A stretch of 64,000 nucleotides of DNA from Apodemus sylvaticus (Eukaryota; Chordata; Mammalia; Rodentia; Muridae). A program made the translations under genes and the position numbers. The stretch spans positions 75,039,719 through 75,103,718 of the forward strand of contig NC_067473.1 of NCBI RefSeq assembly GCF_947179515.1, written 5' to 3'. The notes under the pieces were generated by a model. The model saw nothing but the letters and a program-made list of their open reading frames with translations, ran no database searches and was not told the DNA's origin. This document shows, piece by piece, positions 34,509-46,254 of this stretch (position 1 is its first letter; the number at the start of each line of letters is the position of its first letter).

Positions 34509-35047
34509 GTTTCCACTTCACATGGGCATCACAAATTCTCACTTCCCATTTCCAGTTACACTTTGGGGCCAGATCATTGTGGTGGAGGCTGACCTGTGTG
34601 CACTGTAGGAGTAGCAGCAGCATCTGTGGTCAATTCCTATGAACTGTTAAATGCTGTGGTCACATGCAACTTTCTCCCAAAGCAACCAAATATGCCTCTA
34701 GGCATGGCCACATATTAAAAAATGCTCTAGCAGGGAGCCACTATTCTGCTATAAGAGCTATGAGTCACTGTGTAGCCAATGCGAAATTAAAAAACAAAAA
34801 CCTTGGCCATAGCTGATCTGCACACTAGCAGATCTGTTTTCTAATTGCACAGGCCCCCAGATACAAAGCTGACATTTACAGTCCTGGATCCAGTGACTTA
34901 CTCCTCTCTGCACACCAACACATGATCATGAACATGCTCATGTGACTACAGTGTAGTACGATTTGCCAAGAAAGAAAAAGTACTTTTATTTCTGTAAATA
35001 CAAGAATAAATACTTGATGGAATTGTTTGTCAAACTGTTTATTGTTT
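34509..35047. other. Single-copy stretch
   Basis: No gene or repeat recognised. Confidence 0.4.
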
Positions 35048-35205
35048 AGGGACATACGCCACAGTGCACCTGTAGAGGTCAGAGGACAATTTTGTGGAGT
35101 TGGTTCTCTCCATCTGCTTTTTAGATCCTGGAGATCAAACAAACTCAGGTTTCCAGACTCCTGCAGCAAGTGCCTTTGCCCACTTAGCCATATTGCCAGC
35201 CCTGA
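35048..35205 (-). repeat. B3-type SINE
   Basis: Inverted B3 wording in order: CACAGTGCACCTGTAGAGGTCAGAGGACAATTTTGTGGAGTTGGTTCTCTCC, TCCTGGAGATCAAACAAACTCAGGT, GCAAGTGCCTTTGCCCACTTAGCCATATTGCCAGCCC. Confidence 0.8.
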
Positions 35206-35869
35206 TGTAGCCATTACATAGCACAGTCTGTGTTAAGTCAAATTCATATGGCTTTTCCTTTGCCTGATAATCCACAAGCAGAACATGAGAGCCTCCGTAC
35301 AAAGCTAAGTGCATGGAAGGCCTTTCTGAACTGTTTGCTGAAGGGTCCATACTGTTCTCATCATGGTATGCTGGAATACACTGCTTTGTTGTGTATTATC
35401 TGCAGATAGTATTGCAGGTTAATACCAAAAGATATATAACGATTATGGCAAAAGATGCCTTCAGTATGCATTAGAGTGCTAACATAAACAATCACATGGT
35501 AACAAGCTTCAAGGCAAATAACGTTAACCAGAATGGGAATGAGTAGAGGGGTCATTCTGGCATGCCAGCTTTATTGAGAAACCACTGCACATCAAGGAGT
35601 ACTATTTATGGGGGGGGGGATTTTTAATGGATAGTGTTACAGGTGTGACAGGCTTACCCTCTCATGGAGAGACAAAGAGAATATGAATACGTAGGTGTGG
35701 TGCACATTGTACTAAACTCAGGTCACTGGGAGAAAGGGTACCTAGTGAGCCATGGTGTTGTCTCCCACCCATCAGAAGGGAAGGATTTGTTTGTGTCAGT
35801 CAGGGGAAGAAGCTGGAGAAGTGTGGAGCTTTCTGTAAGCTCCTGTTTTCCCTCCTGACCCCAAGCTCC
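35206..35869. other. Single-copy stretch
   Basis: No gene recognised. A G run lies at 35611-35620. Confidence 0.4.
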
Positions 35870-36220
35870 TAGAATAAAGACTCTGAGACTTAAATATGCC
35901 ATTTGGTCAAATGCCTTGACCAAATGCTTCGGAGCATTCCCTGACTAGCTCATAACTTAATCATCCTGTTATCCTATTCTAAGTTCTGCCAGATGGTTAG
36001 TTACCTGATCCTCAGTTACATGTGGCCATCTTTCTCTGTGTCTGGGGCAGAATTCTCTCTCCCCTTTCTACCCCCTGCCATCCTGTCTCTTCCCGAGAAT
36101 CCCCTCTCTACACCAAAACTTCCACCTCCCTATTTCCTGCCTAAGCTATAGGTCAACAGCACTTTTATTGACAGGTGATTCCTCCATCACCTGTACAAGA
36201 GATTCAATCTCTCTATAGAG
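35870..36220 (-). repeat. Possible LTR-derived segment
   Basis: Pyrimidine-rich middle (TCTCTCTCCCCTTTCTACCCCC, CTGTCTCTTCCCGAGAATCCCC) followed by AGCTATAGGTCAACAGCACTTTTATTGACAGG. The arrangement recalls a common rodent LTR. Boundaries are unknown. Confidence 0.3.
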
Positions 36221-36332
36221 AATTGTGCTCCAGAAAAGGCAAACTGTGGCTCTAGGAAGACCCAAGGAGAGAAGAGGAGCCTCCGAATGTAGCAGATGAA
36301 GCTAGGTGGGCAGCAGAGGTCAGGTGATGGCA

Positions 36333-36398
36333 GTGAGGAAGAGGAGGAAGAGGAAGACAAGGAGAAAGAGGAGGAAGAGGAAGAAGAAAAGGAAAAGG
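36333..36398. repeat. Purine-only (GGA/GAA)n tract
   Basis: About 65 nt that are almost wholly A and G. The Lys/Arg-rich frame across it is a repeat artefact. Confidence 0.9.
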
Positions 36399-38171
36399 TC
36401 CTTTAGGATGTGTCCTAATGGGGCAGGAACTACTCCGGATTTCAGGTGGACTTGTGGTTTGGTCAGATTTTGCAGGTCTGGAAAAGTTGGTGCATGGAGC
36501 ATGGATCAGACCTGGACAGCTCCTGGGGCAGGGGAGGCATTAGCTGATTAAGGGATGAGCATGGGGAAGGCACTCCTCACGGTGAGTGGAGAGGAGAGGA
36601 CAAAGGAGTGGGAGTGATAGAGAAAAGCAGACGACATGTTTTCAGAAAGTTGGCTCAGCTGGTGGACACCAGCAGGACTCTGCTCCCATATAAAGAAAAA
36701 ATCAGATATGGACTAGGCCCTGAGGTAAGAATTGCAGAAAGATTGCATCAAATTGGACTCCAGAGGGAAGGAATACAGCTCCAGAATGCATTCCTGAATG
36801 TCTGATATAGTTACCTTTATTCATAGAATATAAAATTACTTCCCACATTAAAAATTTAAAAAAAAAAGTTGTTTGGAACACTTGTTCATTAAAAGGAATT
36901 GCTGCACTTTGCATAGTCAATCCACCTGCTATCATAAACACCATTCCCATTATCTCAGAGGAAGACCAGTGATGGAGACAGTCATATAGCTGCATTTCCT
37001 TCTACTCCCCTAATTCTAGTCTCTACCTTGGTACCACAAACAATACATGGTCAATTTTACTCATCGGGCTGAGTCAAAACTGCTGGGTTCAATAATATCT
37101 CAGGCTGCAGAGCAATAACCCCTAAACCCAGATGATAGCAGGATTCTCCAGCAAGGTACTTAAAGGTAAATTTTCAGCATGTGTTTATTGTGGCTGTCAG
37201 GGTATTCGGCTGCTGTAATAAAGTGTGGCAGGGTGTGGCCACCGGGTGGGCATCCATCTGTAGTTTTTAAGCCCTCTTTTCTCTACTTCAGACCCAGGAA
37301 ATGGGCTAATTTTAAAATGATAGGAAGCAGAAATAGAATTCAATGGTCTCACTTGGGTAAATACAGCCCTGAAAAAGTCAGGGGTTTGAAATTGCTTATG
37401 TGGAGACCACCAGACCTGTACCTACTGTCACTCCGATTGCTCAGGACAGAGTACACTCCAGTTCAAAGCCGGCCCTGCAGGTCTGCTCCGATTGCTCCTA
37501 TTTTTGAATTATCTAGGCTGATCTAAAGTTTAAATACATGTTAAAGCTTAATTAAACAAGCTTGAATTCTACAAGCATTTCAATACTTAGTTAGAAATTT
37601 AAAAACAGACACCATGAAATCCCAAGGTAAAACAAAACAAAAACAAAAAACAAAAAAACCCAGGCAACATCTGTTAGTCTCTGTCACATGGGATGGATGT
37701 GTTTGTGACGGACTCGAATCTTTAAATAACTAATGCCTCTGAAAGGGCTTTCTTAAAGCAAAATTGTTGCATGGTACTGCTGATTTGTGCACTGGCCTTG
37801 AGATCCCTGTGAGACAGCAGGATGGGGTAGCAGCCAGGACAGATGCTACACTACCACCTCTGGGGCCTTGGGAGCTCCAGGAGGGCAGGAGAGATGCTAA
37901 CTCCTGGTGGGAGCTGTGCTGGGAAGGATAAGTTTTATAGTGATCCATTTATGGAGATTTTTGTTGATATTCTTGATATTTAGCAGAGCAGTTTTATAGG
38001 ATTGATAAAGGAAAGTGATTAATAAGTTATGGGAAAATTGCAACACAATGCCTTACATGCTCTCCCAAATATTGCTGAATGAATGAATGAAGGAGAGTTC
38101 TGCCCCCTCTCCCAATAAAACATAAGAAACAGAATTAGAAAACTGAAGGGTTGTTTATCTTGGAGTCTGCG
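36399..38171. other. Single-copy stretch
   Basis: No gene recognised. An A/C-rich (AAAAC)n segment lies at 37628-37662. Confidence 0.4.
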
Positions 38172-38494
38172 ATGTTTATGTATATGCTAGGCCCAGGGAG
38201 TGGCACTTACTAGGAAGTGTAGCCTTGTTGGAGTAGGTGTGTCACTGTGGGTGTGGGCTTTAAGATCCTTATCCTAGCTGCCTGGAAGCCAGTATTCTGC
38301 TAGCAGCCTTAGAAGAAGATGTAGATCTCTCAGCTCCTCCTGCACAGTGCCTGCCTGGATGCTGCCATGTTCCTGCCTTGATGATAATGGACTGAACCTC
38401 TGAACCTGTCAGCCAGCCCCAATTAAATGTTGTCTTTATAAGAGTTGCCTTGGTCATGGTATCTGTTCACAGCAGTAAAACCCTAATTAAAATA
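38172..38494 (+). repeat. Rodent mid-repetitive element, family A copy 2
   Basis: The best-preserved copy in the window. It starts near ATGCTAGGCCCAGGGAGTGGCAC, contains GTAGCCTTGTTGGAGTAGG, GGATGCTGCCATG, GATAATGGACTGAACCTCTGAACC and AATTAAATGTTG, and ends CACAGCAGTAAAACCCTAATTAA. Confidence 0.75.
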
Positions 38495-38504
38495 GAGTCT
38501 CATG

Positions 38505-38600
38505 CCCACCCCACTGTAGAGATTTGTAAGCTGAGGACCAGGGAGGTTAAATAAGGTACTCACGGTTATGTACTAGCCTAGTGTGAGAACTAGAGATGCT
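38505..38600 (-). repeat. Possible MIR relic
   Basis: 'AAGCTGAGGACCAGGGAGGTTAAATAAGGTACTCACGGTTATGTACTAG' parallels the inverted MIR segment (GAAACTGAGG...AGGTTAAGTAACTTGCC). Diverged. Confidence 0.45.
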
Positions 38601-40776
38601 ACATGAATGGTCACAACATCGTTCATTTATTTATTTGCTCTCTGCAGAGGATGACGACCCACTTATATAGCCTCGGGTCATGTAGCTACAGGACACATTG
38701 TGTTAGGGCAGCTCATGGTGTGGACGTTGTAAAGCAGACTTACACACACCTGGCTGGAGCTGACTACTACTCCACACTTAGATACTGTGGCACAGCCTGT
38801 TTACTGCTCCTGGTGCCGCAGCAGACCAAAAAACAGATTAATTGAAACACTAAAGCAAATAATTCAAAGAAGAGAAGCAGTAAGGACCAGATGTGTGAGC
38901 CTGCAGCAGGCAGTAGCCAACACACTCTTTCACAGTAAGCTGTTCTCACAAGCAGAACACAGTAATGGTTTTAAAGTTGATTATAGTATAACAAAAAAGC
39001 AGTAGCTTAATCACTCGTGATCCCTACCAAGTATTACATGTTACATGTGATTCTATGACCTATACACATATGCAACTGGCAGCACAGTGGGCTCTGCCCT
39101 TGTAGCATCACCACAGACAGGTATGAGTCACATGTTGTGCTAGGATATGGTAACTGCTATGCTGTCATTAAGATGAGGACTTTTTCGTTTCCATTACCAT
39201 CTCATAATCACCTTCACGTACAACAGGGCAGGTCTGTGATAGAGATGTTGTTATGTACTTTCTCTTTGGCCCGAATAGGATATGTGCTAAATAAATAGGA
39301 TTGAAATTGACTCATTTGTTATGACATTTATTCACTCAGATTTACTATTCTAAATACATACCCATGCCAGGCTTCAAGGATACCATCATTTGGATGATTT
39401 GCTCTTTCCAAATAAAATGCATTCAAGTCAAATATGTGCATTTGTTTCTTTAGAATTAATAACCTTATATCTAGTCATGTCATATCATTGCCTGTCACTA
39501 TTGCCTTTTGCCTCCAGCAGAATGCTATGGCTTGGGATCTTTGGGAAAATTGAGTCTCCCCAACTCAAAGCCCCTTTCACAAAGCCGCACATCACCTCAG
39601 GTCCTCAGTGGCCCACACCTCGGGCTGTCAGTTAAAGCTTGGTTCTGTGAGACTCCAGTGCCCTTGTTTTGGCAGTTTACATAACCTCAAATGTTCCCTG
39701 GGAACTGAAAGAGAAACCAGCTCATTGGAAATAGCTCTACCTGTCAGCTCCAGGGGCAGCTCGCTGAGCCTGTGGTGAGCGGCATGCAGGCTGCTCTGTT
39801 TAGCTTGACATTATTTTAAGGCATCCACCCTTTGCTGCCTCTACTTTTTCTTTTATCCTCTTCATCTTTTGGCTTAGAAGGTTTTAGTGCCAGTCCAGTT
39901 TAGAAGATTGGATTAGCCTGTGGTGTCTCAGTGGAAGGCACTCTATCAGCACTCGTGTTCTTGTTTAGTTGAACGGCTTTTATTTCAGACATGACCAACT
40001 GCCTCTGACCTGGCATTGCGGGACTCCACACTGCATCCGTGTGGGATGCCTGGAAGCAGGTGTTACACTTTCCCCTATCATATGAAGCATTGAGATCAAC
40101 TTGCTGTGTCAAGTACAGTTCAAAGCATTCTTTAAAAAAAAAAAACAATGCCAGATCTCCCCAGATGAAATCTGTCACCACACTTGATCCCTTGTTTGAC
40201 CCAGAACTTCTGAAGCTAAACATTCATGTGAGTCACCTGATAGGTGAGGGAAATGCAAACTGTTAGCGGAAGCAGTCCAGTGCCCAACATTCTTGGGATG
40301 GCTGAATAAACTAAAAATGGTATACCTATGTGTGGGATATCACGCAGTTAGAGGAAGGCGATACTGATTCATGTTACAACATAGATAGATACATTTTGAG
40401 GACAAAAAATTCCAAGGTAGGTTTTCTAAGGTGAATTACAGACTTACAAACATTTATGACAGTAACATTTATGCTTTCCACATTTTGTAACAATGAAGCA
40501 GACACACACAGAGATTGCCTGGTCAGGTGCCCAGAACTGCTGATGCAGTAGATCTCAGTCTGGGCCTGAGAACTTGAACTTCCACCCAGCTCTCAGGTCG
40601 GAAGAGGCACACAGGATCTGCCTTTGCCAGCTGACCTGGGAAATAGAAGAACTGATTAACCTCTCAACCCCTACTTACTGCTCAGGTTACTGGGTAAATC
40701 CTGAGCATAAGTGGGAAAACACTAAGATGACACCTTTGCCCTCAGCATTATTCTTTTATTGTATAATTTTTCTTTT
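38601..40776. other. Single-copy stretch
   Basis: No gene or repeat recognised. The 107-codon minus-strand frame at 39900-40223 has no family signature and includes a lysine run read from an A-homopolymer (40133-40145). Confidence 0.4.
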
Positions 40777-40978
40777 TAAAACAGGGGAGCCAGGCAGTGG
40801 TGGCGCACACCTTTAATCCCCGCACTTGCGCGGCAGAGACAGGCAGAATTCTGAGTTCGAGGCCAGCCTGGTCTACAAAGTGAGCTCCAGGACAGCCAGG
40901 GCTACACAGAGAAACCCTGTCTTGAAAAAAAACAAACAACAACAACAACAAAAAACAAAAACAAAAAAAAACAGGGGA
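40777..40978 (+). repeat. B1 SINE with target-site duplications
   Basis: Body 40788-40925 follows B1 closely (GCCAGGCAGTGGTGGCGCACACC ... GAGTTCGAGGCCAGCCTGGTCTACAAAGTGAG ... GAGAAACCCTGTCTTG), then an (AAC)n/A-rich tail. AAAACAGGGGA flanks it on both sides (around 40778-40788 and 40968-40978). Confidence 0.92.
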
Positions 40979-41295
40979 AAGTATAAATATTTAGAAAAAG
41001 AATATAGAAAAATATCACGTGCCAAGATATATGCTGAATATTTACTATAAGCAGAACAGATACTCTTTTGTGTAAAATAATCATGAAACAATGTGGTTAA
41101 CCTTTATCAAATTAAAATTCATAATACTGCTTATGGTATGATAGATTAGCAGTATTGACAATGGCTGCTAAGACTATGTATCTATCAGTCAAAATACATG
41201 GAAGATTTTTACTCCATCTATAAAACATCCATATTCTTTCACCTCGTAATCATGCATATATAAGCATAAAGTAAATACATTAAAATGTAGAATAT

Positions 41296-41311
41296 AAAAA
41301 GGTGTGTGACA
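41296..41311. repeat. Target-site duplication, left copy (short L1)
   Basis: AAAAAGGTGTGTGACA; its partner AAAAAGATGTGTGACA at 41520-41535 differs at one base. Confidence 0.75.
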
Positions 41312-41519
41312 CATATCAAATGATTCCTAAGAAGAAGGAAGGAGAAGGCCCTGGTCCTGGAAAGGCTTGATGCAGCAATGTAGGGGATTACCAGGACAGA
41401 GAAGTGGGAGGGGGTTGATTGGGGAACAGGAGGAGGAAAGAGAGCTTATGGACATATGGGGAGGGGGAAACCAGGAAATGGGAAATCATTTGGAATGTAA
41501 ACAAAGAATATAGAAAATA
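41312..41519 (+). mobile_element. Short 5'-truncated L1 3'UTR insertion
   Basis: About 208 bp of L1 3'UTR: ATCAAATGATTCCTAAGAAG, GGCCCTGGTCCTGGAAAGGC, a G-rich segment, and the GGGAAATCATTTGGAATGTAAAC end with an A-rich tail. A 16-bp duplication with one mismatch bounds it. It is diverged from the 57-kb copy, so it is older. Confidence 0.85.
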
Positions 41520-41535
41520 AAAAAGATGTGTGACA
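41520..41535. repeat. Target-site duplication, right copy (short L1)
   Basis: Partner of 41296-41311. Confidence 0.75.
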
Positions 41536-41853
41536 GTAAATAATAATATTAATAATTCTGTTAGTATGCAAAAAAACCTGGAAATACTCTCCATGTGCAA
41601 ACGGAGACCAGTTAGGAGCTAAATTGATTCCAGTGCACCAAACAAGACAGTTTTCAGTTAGAAAGAAAATATGTATTTAGGGCTGATCCAAAGCTCCCTC
41701 TCTAAGTACCTTATTCAGGGCAGGAACCCTGTGTCTGTGGGGAGAGCTACATATCCACAACCAAGGGCAGCCTCCTGCCTCCTGCTGCTGCTGCAGCTTA
41801 CAAAAGCAATGAAACCAGGCATCAAGCCCAAGCCTGACAGTATAGAAGCCACT

Positions 41854-41922
41854 TTGGGGTTGGGGTATAGCCCGTGGAAGAGCATTTGCCTAGCATAAGT
41901 GGAACACCAAGTACGGTCCCCT
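41854..41922 (+). repeat. ID-like SINE
   Basis: TTTGGGGTTGGGGTATAGCCCGTGGAAGAGCATTTGCCTAGCATAAG ... CCAAGTACGGTCCCCT follows the BC1/ID (tRNA-Ala-derived) consensus with several changes. Its 3' side continues into the purine tract. It is the only ID-type element noticed in 64 kb. Confidence 0.75.
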
Positions 41923-42002
41923 GAGAAGGAAGGGAGGGAGAGAGGGAAGGAAGGAGGTAGGGAAGGAGAGACAGAGGGAGGGGCAGAGGAAGGAGGAAGA
42001 GA

Positions 42003-42058
<56 letters not shown>
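41923..42058. repeat. (GGAA)/(GA)n purine tract
   Basis: About 135 nt with almost no pyrimidine on the plus strand. GA dinucleotides are nearly pure from 42011 to 42058. The tract probably expanded from the ID tail. Confidence 0.95.
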
Positions 42059-42060
<2 letters not shown>

Positions 42061-42499
42061 AAGCCTGGATCCAATTGTACCTGAAGTTAGCAAAACAGTC
42101 TTTACCTTTGGTTTCTCAATTACATGAATCTATGAATACTTTACTTTTTCCTTAATCTCCCATGACCAGAAAATTTTAAAGGCATATTCTATATGAATAT
42201 ATATTATATTTTTAAACTTTTATATATGTATAATGAATATTAAAGTAGCATATTATAGCTATATTATAGAAAATAACATTCAACTTTTAAAAATTTTTTA
42301 TTTAAAAAGAGTGTTATGTCTTAATTACCTGGCTATATAATATTTTAAAATATCTTTTTATTGCATGAAGTATATATGCATATGCATCACAGATCACTTG
42401 TAGGAATATAAAATAATCTCAATGAAAGAAAAGGGAAATTTATCAATGCACAACTCAAAAAAATACACTTATCTTGGTCCTATCAATACCAGTTCTAAG
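42059..42499. other. AT-rich stretch
   Basis: Very AT-rich around 42180-42360. No gene or repeat recognised. Confidence 0.4.
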
Positions 42500-42790
42500 A
42501 ATACAAAGACACAGTAGCAAAGATATGGAAGGATCTGTGTATAATTCTATTGATTACAGCATATTTATGATAGGAAGTGTTGGGAAATAATCTAAGTGCC
42601 CATTGGTAGGAAACTGATGGAAAGGGCACATGCACATCCACATGGTCAGATACTATGCAGCTATGAAGAGAAATGAGCTGTGCAGAATTATACAGAAGTC
42701 TTAGGATACATTGCTAATGTGCAAGGCAGAGAACAATATAGAAAAGGTTGTCTTTTATGTGATACAAGAGGATATGTGTCTGTGTGTGTT
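42500..42790 (+). repeat. Ancient L1M-type ORF2 3' relic
   Basis: The order of words corresponds to the C-terminal ORF2 end of an old mammalian L1: CAGCATATTTATGATAGGAAG, AATCTAAGTGCCCATTGGTAGGAAACTGATGG, ATGGTCAGATACTATGCAGCTATGAAG, AGGATACATTGCTAATGTGCAAGG. No open frame survives. Confidence 0.65.
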
Positions 42791-43512
42791 TACTTTGCAT
42801 GAATAAATAGTGGAAATGTTAGGCCAAAACTGATACAAACAAGAGAAAAGGAAGGCAAATATATGGAGATACTTATAATAGGAACTGAGTAACAGGATAG
42901 AATTATCACGTGTTGGTAAATATGAGGAGCTAACAGAACAAGTACCACTGCTGATGGTATTAACTGGAACAACCATTTCTGGACATGAAATGTCTGTCTA
43001 TGAAAGCCTGCAGACACAGCAATTCTAGTCTTCACAGTATAGCCACTAGACACACGTGTTAAAAGACACACAAAAGCACATGAATAGACTCAACAACAGA
43101 CTCCTGTGAGCTGTGTAACTGACAGAGAAGGCTTTGAAAAGCTCAGCTTCCCTTTCTAGTACAAACTCAGAAGGACCTAGGAATAGAAGGAGCACACCTC
43201 AACAAAATGAAGGTTGCATATAGCAAGTCTGTAAGCATTATATAGATCACATAATGAGTCAATAAAAACACGGAAATCTGAATTCACTTCCTCTAAGTTC
43301 TAGATAAAGACTAGGGCACCCACTTTTTACATTCTTCCTCAATGAAGTACTCAAATCATAGTGAGACATAAAATAAGGAGATACAAATGAGAAAGAAAGA
43401 CATCAATTATTTCTCTTTGCACAAAACATAATCATATTCTTAAAAGAGATGTCAAGTGTAAAAAGCCAAACTCACTAAGACAAATGTAGTAAACTGCATG
43501 TTTACTATGTAT
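42791..43512. other. Single-copy or unrecognised ancient sequence
   Basis: The left part may extend the L1M relic. No gene is visible. Confidence 0.35.
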
Positions 43513-43672
43513 GTGAAATATATGTGTGTGTGCACATGTGTGCATGCACTCATGCACATGTGTGTGATTCCTTGTGCACATGTGCATGTGCTCATGCACA
43601 TGTATGTTTGTGCACTATGTGTGTCTTGCATGTGTGTGTACATGTGTGTATCCTCATGCACATGTGTGTCTG
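43513..43672. repeat. Degenerate TG/CATG alternating repeat
   Basis: About 160 bp of alternating TGTG, TGCACATG and CTCATGCACATG motifs, with a period near 28-30 nt in places. Confidence 0.85.
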
Positions 43673-44594
43673 TGATGAAAGTAAAAAAGTAACTATGAGA
43701 AATAGTGATTAAAGGAGGGGCACGTGGGGGAAAGTAGGAGCAATAGAATACAGGGGGCGTAAAAGCAGAAGGAAGGATGACAACGGGACCAGCATGGCAT
43801 GACAGAGCTTAGTGGGGGTGGGGAATGCATTACAACAAAGTATAATGACGCATTTGTTTGAAAATGGCATCCCTTTGTGTGTTAACTTAAAAAATATTTT
43901 TAAAATAGACGGTAATTTAATATATTAAAGAAAAAGAGCTAGTTTGGATTGAAACTCTAGACTTGACACTGATATCTACCACCAACAAAATGGTTACATT
44001 TCGTAATCACAGTCCAGTGTATAGGCAGTATGATCCAATATGCTAACAGATGGAGAAGAAACAATATTCCACTACACAAAGCCTGGGGGGAGCTTGTCAA
44101 AATATTGTTGACTAAGAAGGACGACACGCTGTGCTATCCCACTCCTGGTCCAACATCTGGCAAAGCCAGTCCACAGGAGAGCGGCTGCCTCTGGGGTTGC
44201 AGATACCAAAAGGGCACAGGGTCAATCTCTTGAGTGCTGGTGGGATTCCATTTGTGCACCTGGTGGTGGGCTCATGGAATGTTTAGCCTATGAGAAATCA
44301 CCATGCAGCATGCTTATGAGGTGAATGCTTCACTGAGTATATATTGGGATTTTTAAAACTGTTTAGAAAACCTTCAAATTACTACATCTCAAAGCAGGAG
44401 GGAGCTGAGGGAAGAGACTGGTCTGGAAAGCAAGGTTTCCCTGAATCTTGGTTGCTATATAGGTTCAGGTTTGCAATCAAGTGCATTTTTTATGGATGAA
44501 AAAACATAAACACAATAAAAAGAAAAAACATGTATGAGTACATCAGATAGAAATAATCTTAGCTGTTTTCCCAGGTGTTAAATTCCAAGAAAGA
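43673..44594. other. Single-copy stretch
   Basis: No gene or repeat recognised. Confidence 0.4.
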
Positions 44595-44629
44595 TGTGTG
44601 TGTATGTGTGTGTGTGTACGCGCGCGCGC

Positions 44630-44663
<34 letters not shown>
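44595..44663. repeat. (TG)n-(CG)7-(TG)n alternating tract
   Basis: TG repeats, then seven uninterrupted CG dinucleotides (44619-44632), then about fifteen more TG units. This is continuous alternating pyrimidine-purine sequence with one or two phase breaks (TATG, TACG). Confidence 0.97.
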
Positions 44664-44666
<3 letters not shown>

Positions 44667-45377
44667 CATATGTATGCATAAGTGCATATATGTTTTCAGG
44701 ACTTAATATACAGTCTGAATGCGAACAAGGCCAGATTCCCTGAAATGCTACAATTATTATATTTCTGGATTCAGTTTTAACAGCTTAGAAAAAAGTGGGG
44801 AAAGTTAATGCTCAGGCCCCAGGGAGACAAAAGAGGAAGGTAGAAAACTGCACAGCTGGAAAAGCACTCATTACTATCCGAAGCAAACAGATGTAGCATG
44901 GTTAGGCGTGTACTAACCTAAAAGCCTTGCTGGAATCCACAACACTGTCTGGGAAGCTGTTACATCCGTGCAGGCAGCTTTTTGAGCCAAGCAGTGACTA
45001 AAGGCTCAGATGGAGTCCCGACCGACCGGCTTGGCCCTAAGCTTAGTCAGTTATTTAGTATGTTTCTCATTGACCATGGCAGAGCAATGCAACGTGGGGG
45101 TAGAAAGGACAAGCAAATAATTCACAAAGGTTTTTATTCTAAAGCACTGTTTCCTCTTCCAACTATTTAATGTCCCAGTGTCTCCCAGATGGCTCTAAAC
45201 TGGTAGAAGGTAAAAGATAATGAGACTTCTAGAATTTTTGTCTTTGGTTCTTGGAAGAAGCATACTGTCACAGGTTACACGGAAGTTTGGGGTTTATATG
45301 TGGGAAATTTTAACTCTCAATGTATCCTACACCACCTCCCCACAGGGTCAGAGCTTTGAGCATTCTTCTAACTAGAG
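44664..45377. other. Single-copy stretch
   Basis: No gene or repeat recognised. Confidence 0.4.
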
Positions 45378-45540
45378 GGTTCAAATCTAGCTCTGCAAAT
45401 TAAATGTGAGTTTGGCTAGGTTCCTTAATTTCACCGCATTTTGGCTTCCTCGATGATAAGATGGAAAGAAACACTTAGAGTCTCCTTAAAATTTATATCA
45501 TAAGGTCCGTGGAGCACTTGGCATGACACTGTCCTATGCT
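45378..45540 (+). repeat. MIR SINE
   Basis: The order of words is that of MIR: GGGTTCAAATCTAGCTCTGC, GGCTAGGTTCCTTAATTTCACC, TTTTGGCTTCCTCGATGATAAGATGGAA, GGAGCACTTGGCATGACACTG. Confidence 0.75.
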
Positions 45541-45841
45541 GTGCCAACCTGTGAGGTGCTGAGCTAAATGCCATTGTGTCACATCGTCACGTGTGACTGA
45601 CTAGGAAAAAAAATCGAGTAAATGACATAAAGAACAGCTCACCATCTACTGAGGGGCGCGCTGCATCATAAGGAGGTATTATCAGCTGCATCATAAAACA
45701 TTCTTAAAAACTCACATTTTTTGTTCCATTCAGTCTTTACATAATTCTTATTATGAGGTCACAAATGAAGAAGCAATGCTTATCATAAGGCAATGAAGGA
45801 GCAGAAGAAAGGTATTACCCTATTCCAATCCAAGGCCCAAC

Positions 45842-45871
45842 TATAACCCAACCCTAACCCTAACTAACCCA
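45842..45871. repeat. Short telomere-like (CCCTAA)n block
   Basis: ACCCAACCCTAACCCTAACTAACCC holds two perfect and two imperfect CCCTAA units. Confidence 0.7.
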
Positions 45872-46254
45872 GAACATTATGAATCCCCAAAATTTTTTCT
45901 CATTTACAAAAAAAAATTAAGCCTGAAAACAAAATGATATTAGGGTGTTCACCTGTGACCGACAAGAAGGCATTTATTAGTCCTTCACCTGTTAGCTCAC
46001 ACACATCCTAAGAACTAAGTGCGAGGACTTAGTCCCTCGCTCCTGTTCAGACTCGGAGGCGGGCTAGAACGGGCAAGTGTGGGTGAGTTGGCATCGGCCG
46101 CCTAGAGAACAGTACCTGACACACAAATATCTGCTGGATGGACGAGATATTTCTTAGAACAAAAGAGTATCTCCTTCACTCTAAGTTTCTGGGTCTCTCT
46201 GAAGTCAGAACGTAGCAGGCACTGAGAGCTTAGGCTAGAGGAACATATATTACA
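45872..46254. other. Single-copy stretch with a small CpG-richer pocket
   Basis: 46021-46105 holds seven or eight CpGs and a near-palindrome (GCGAGGACTTAGTCCCTCGC). It is too short to call a CpG island or promoter. Confidence 0.35.

Noticed and set aside
34309..34608. 99-codon plus-strand ORF with similarity to a minus-strand frame at 61.9 kb
   Set aside because: The peptide similarity reflects a shared dispersed repeat, not a conserved protein; the frame is antisense to the element at 61.8 kb.
36306..36551. Lys/Arg-rich ORF
   Set aside because: Driven by the purine-only tract 36333-36398.
39900..40223. 107-codon minus-strand ORF
   Set aside because: No family motif, contains a homopolymer-derived Phe run, and no splice or promoter context.
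43513..43672. Spaced direct repeats considered as a CRISPR-like array
   Set aside because: Degenerate TG/CATG simple sequence without constant repeats or unique spacers; the genome is mammalian.
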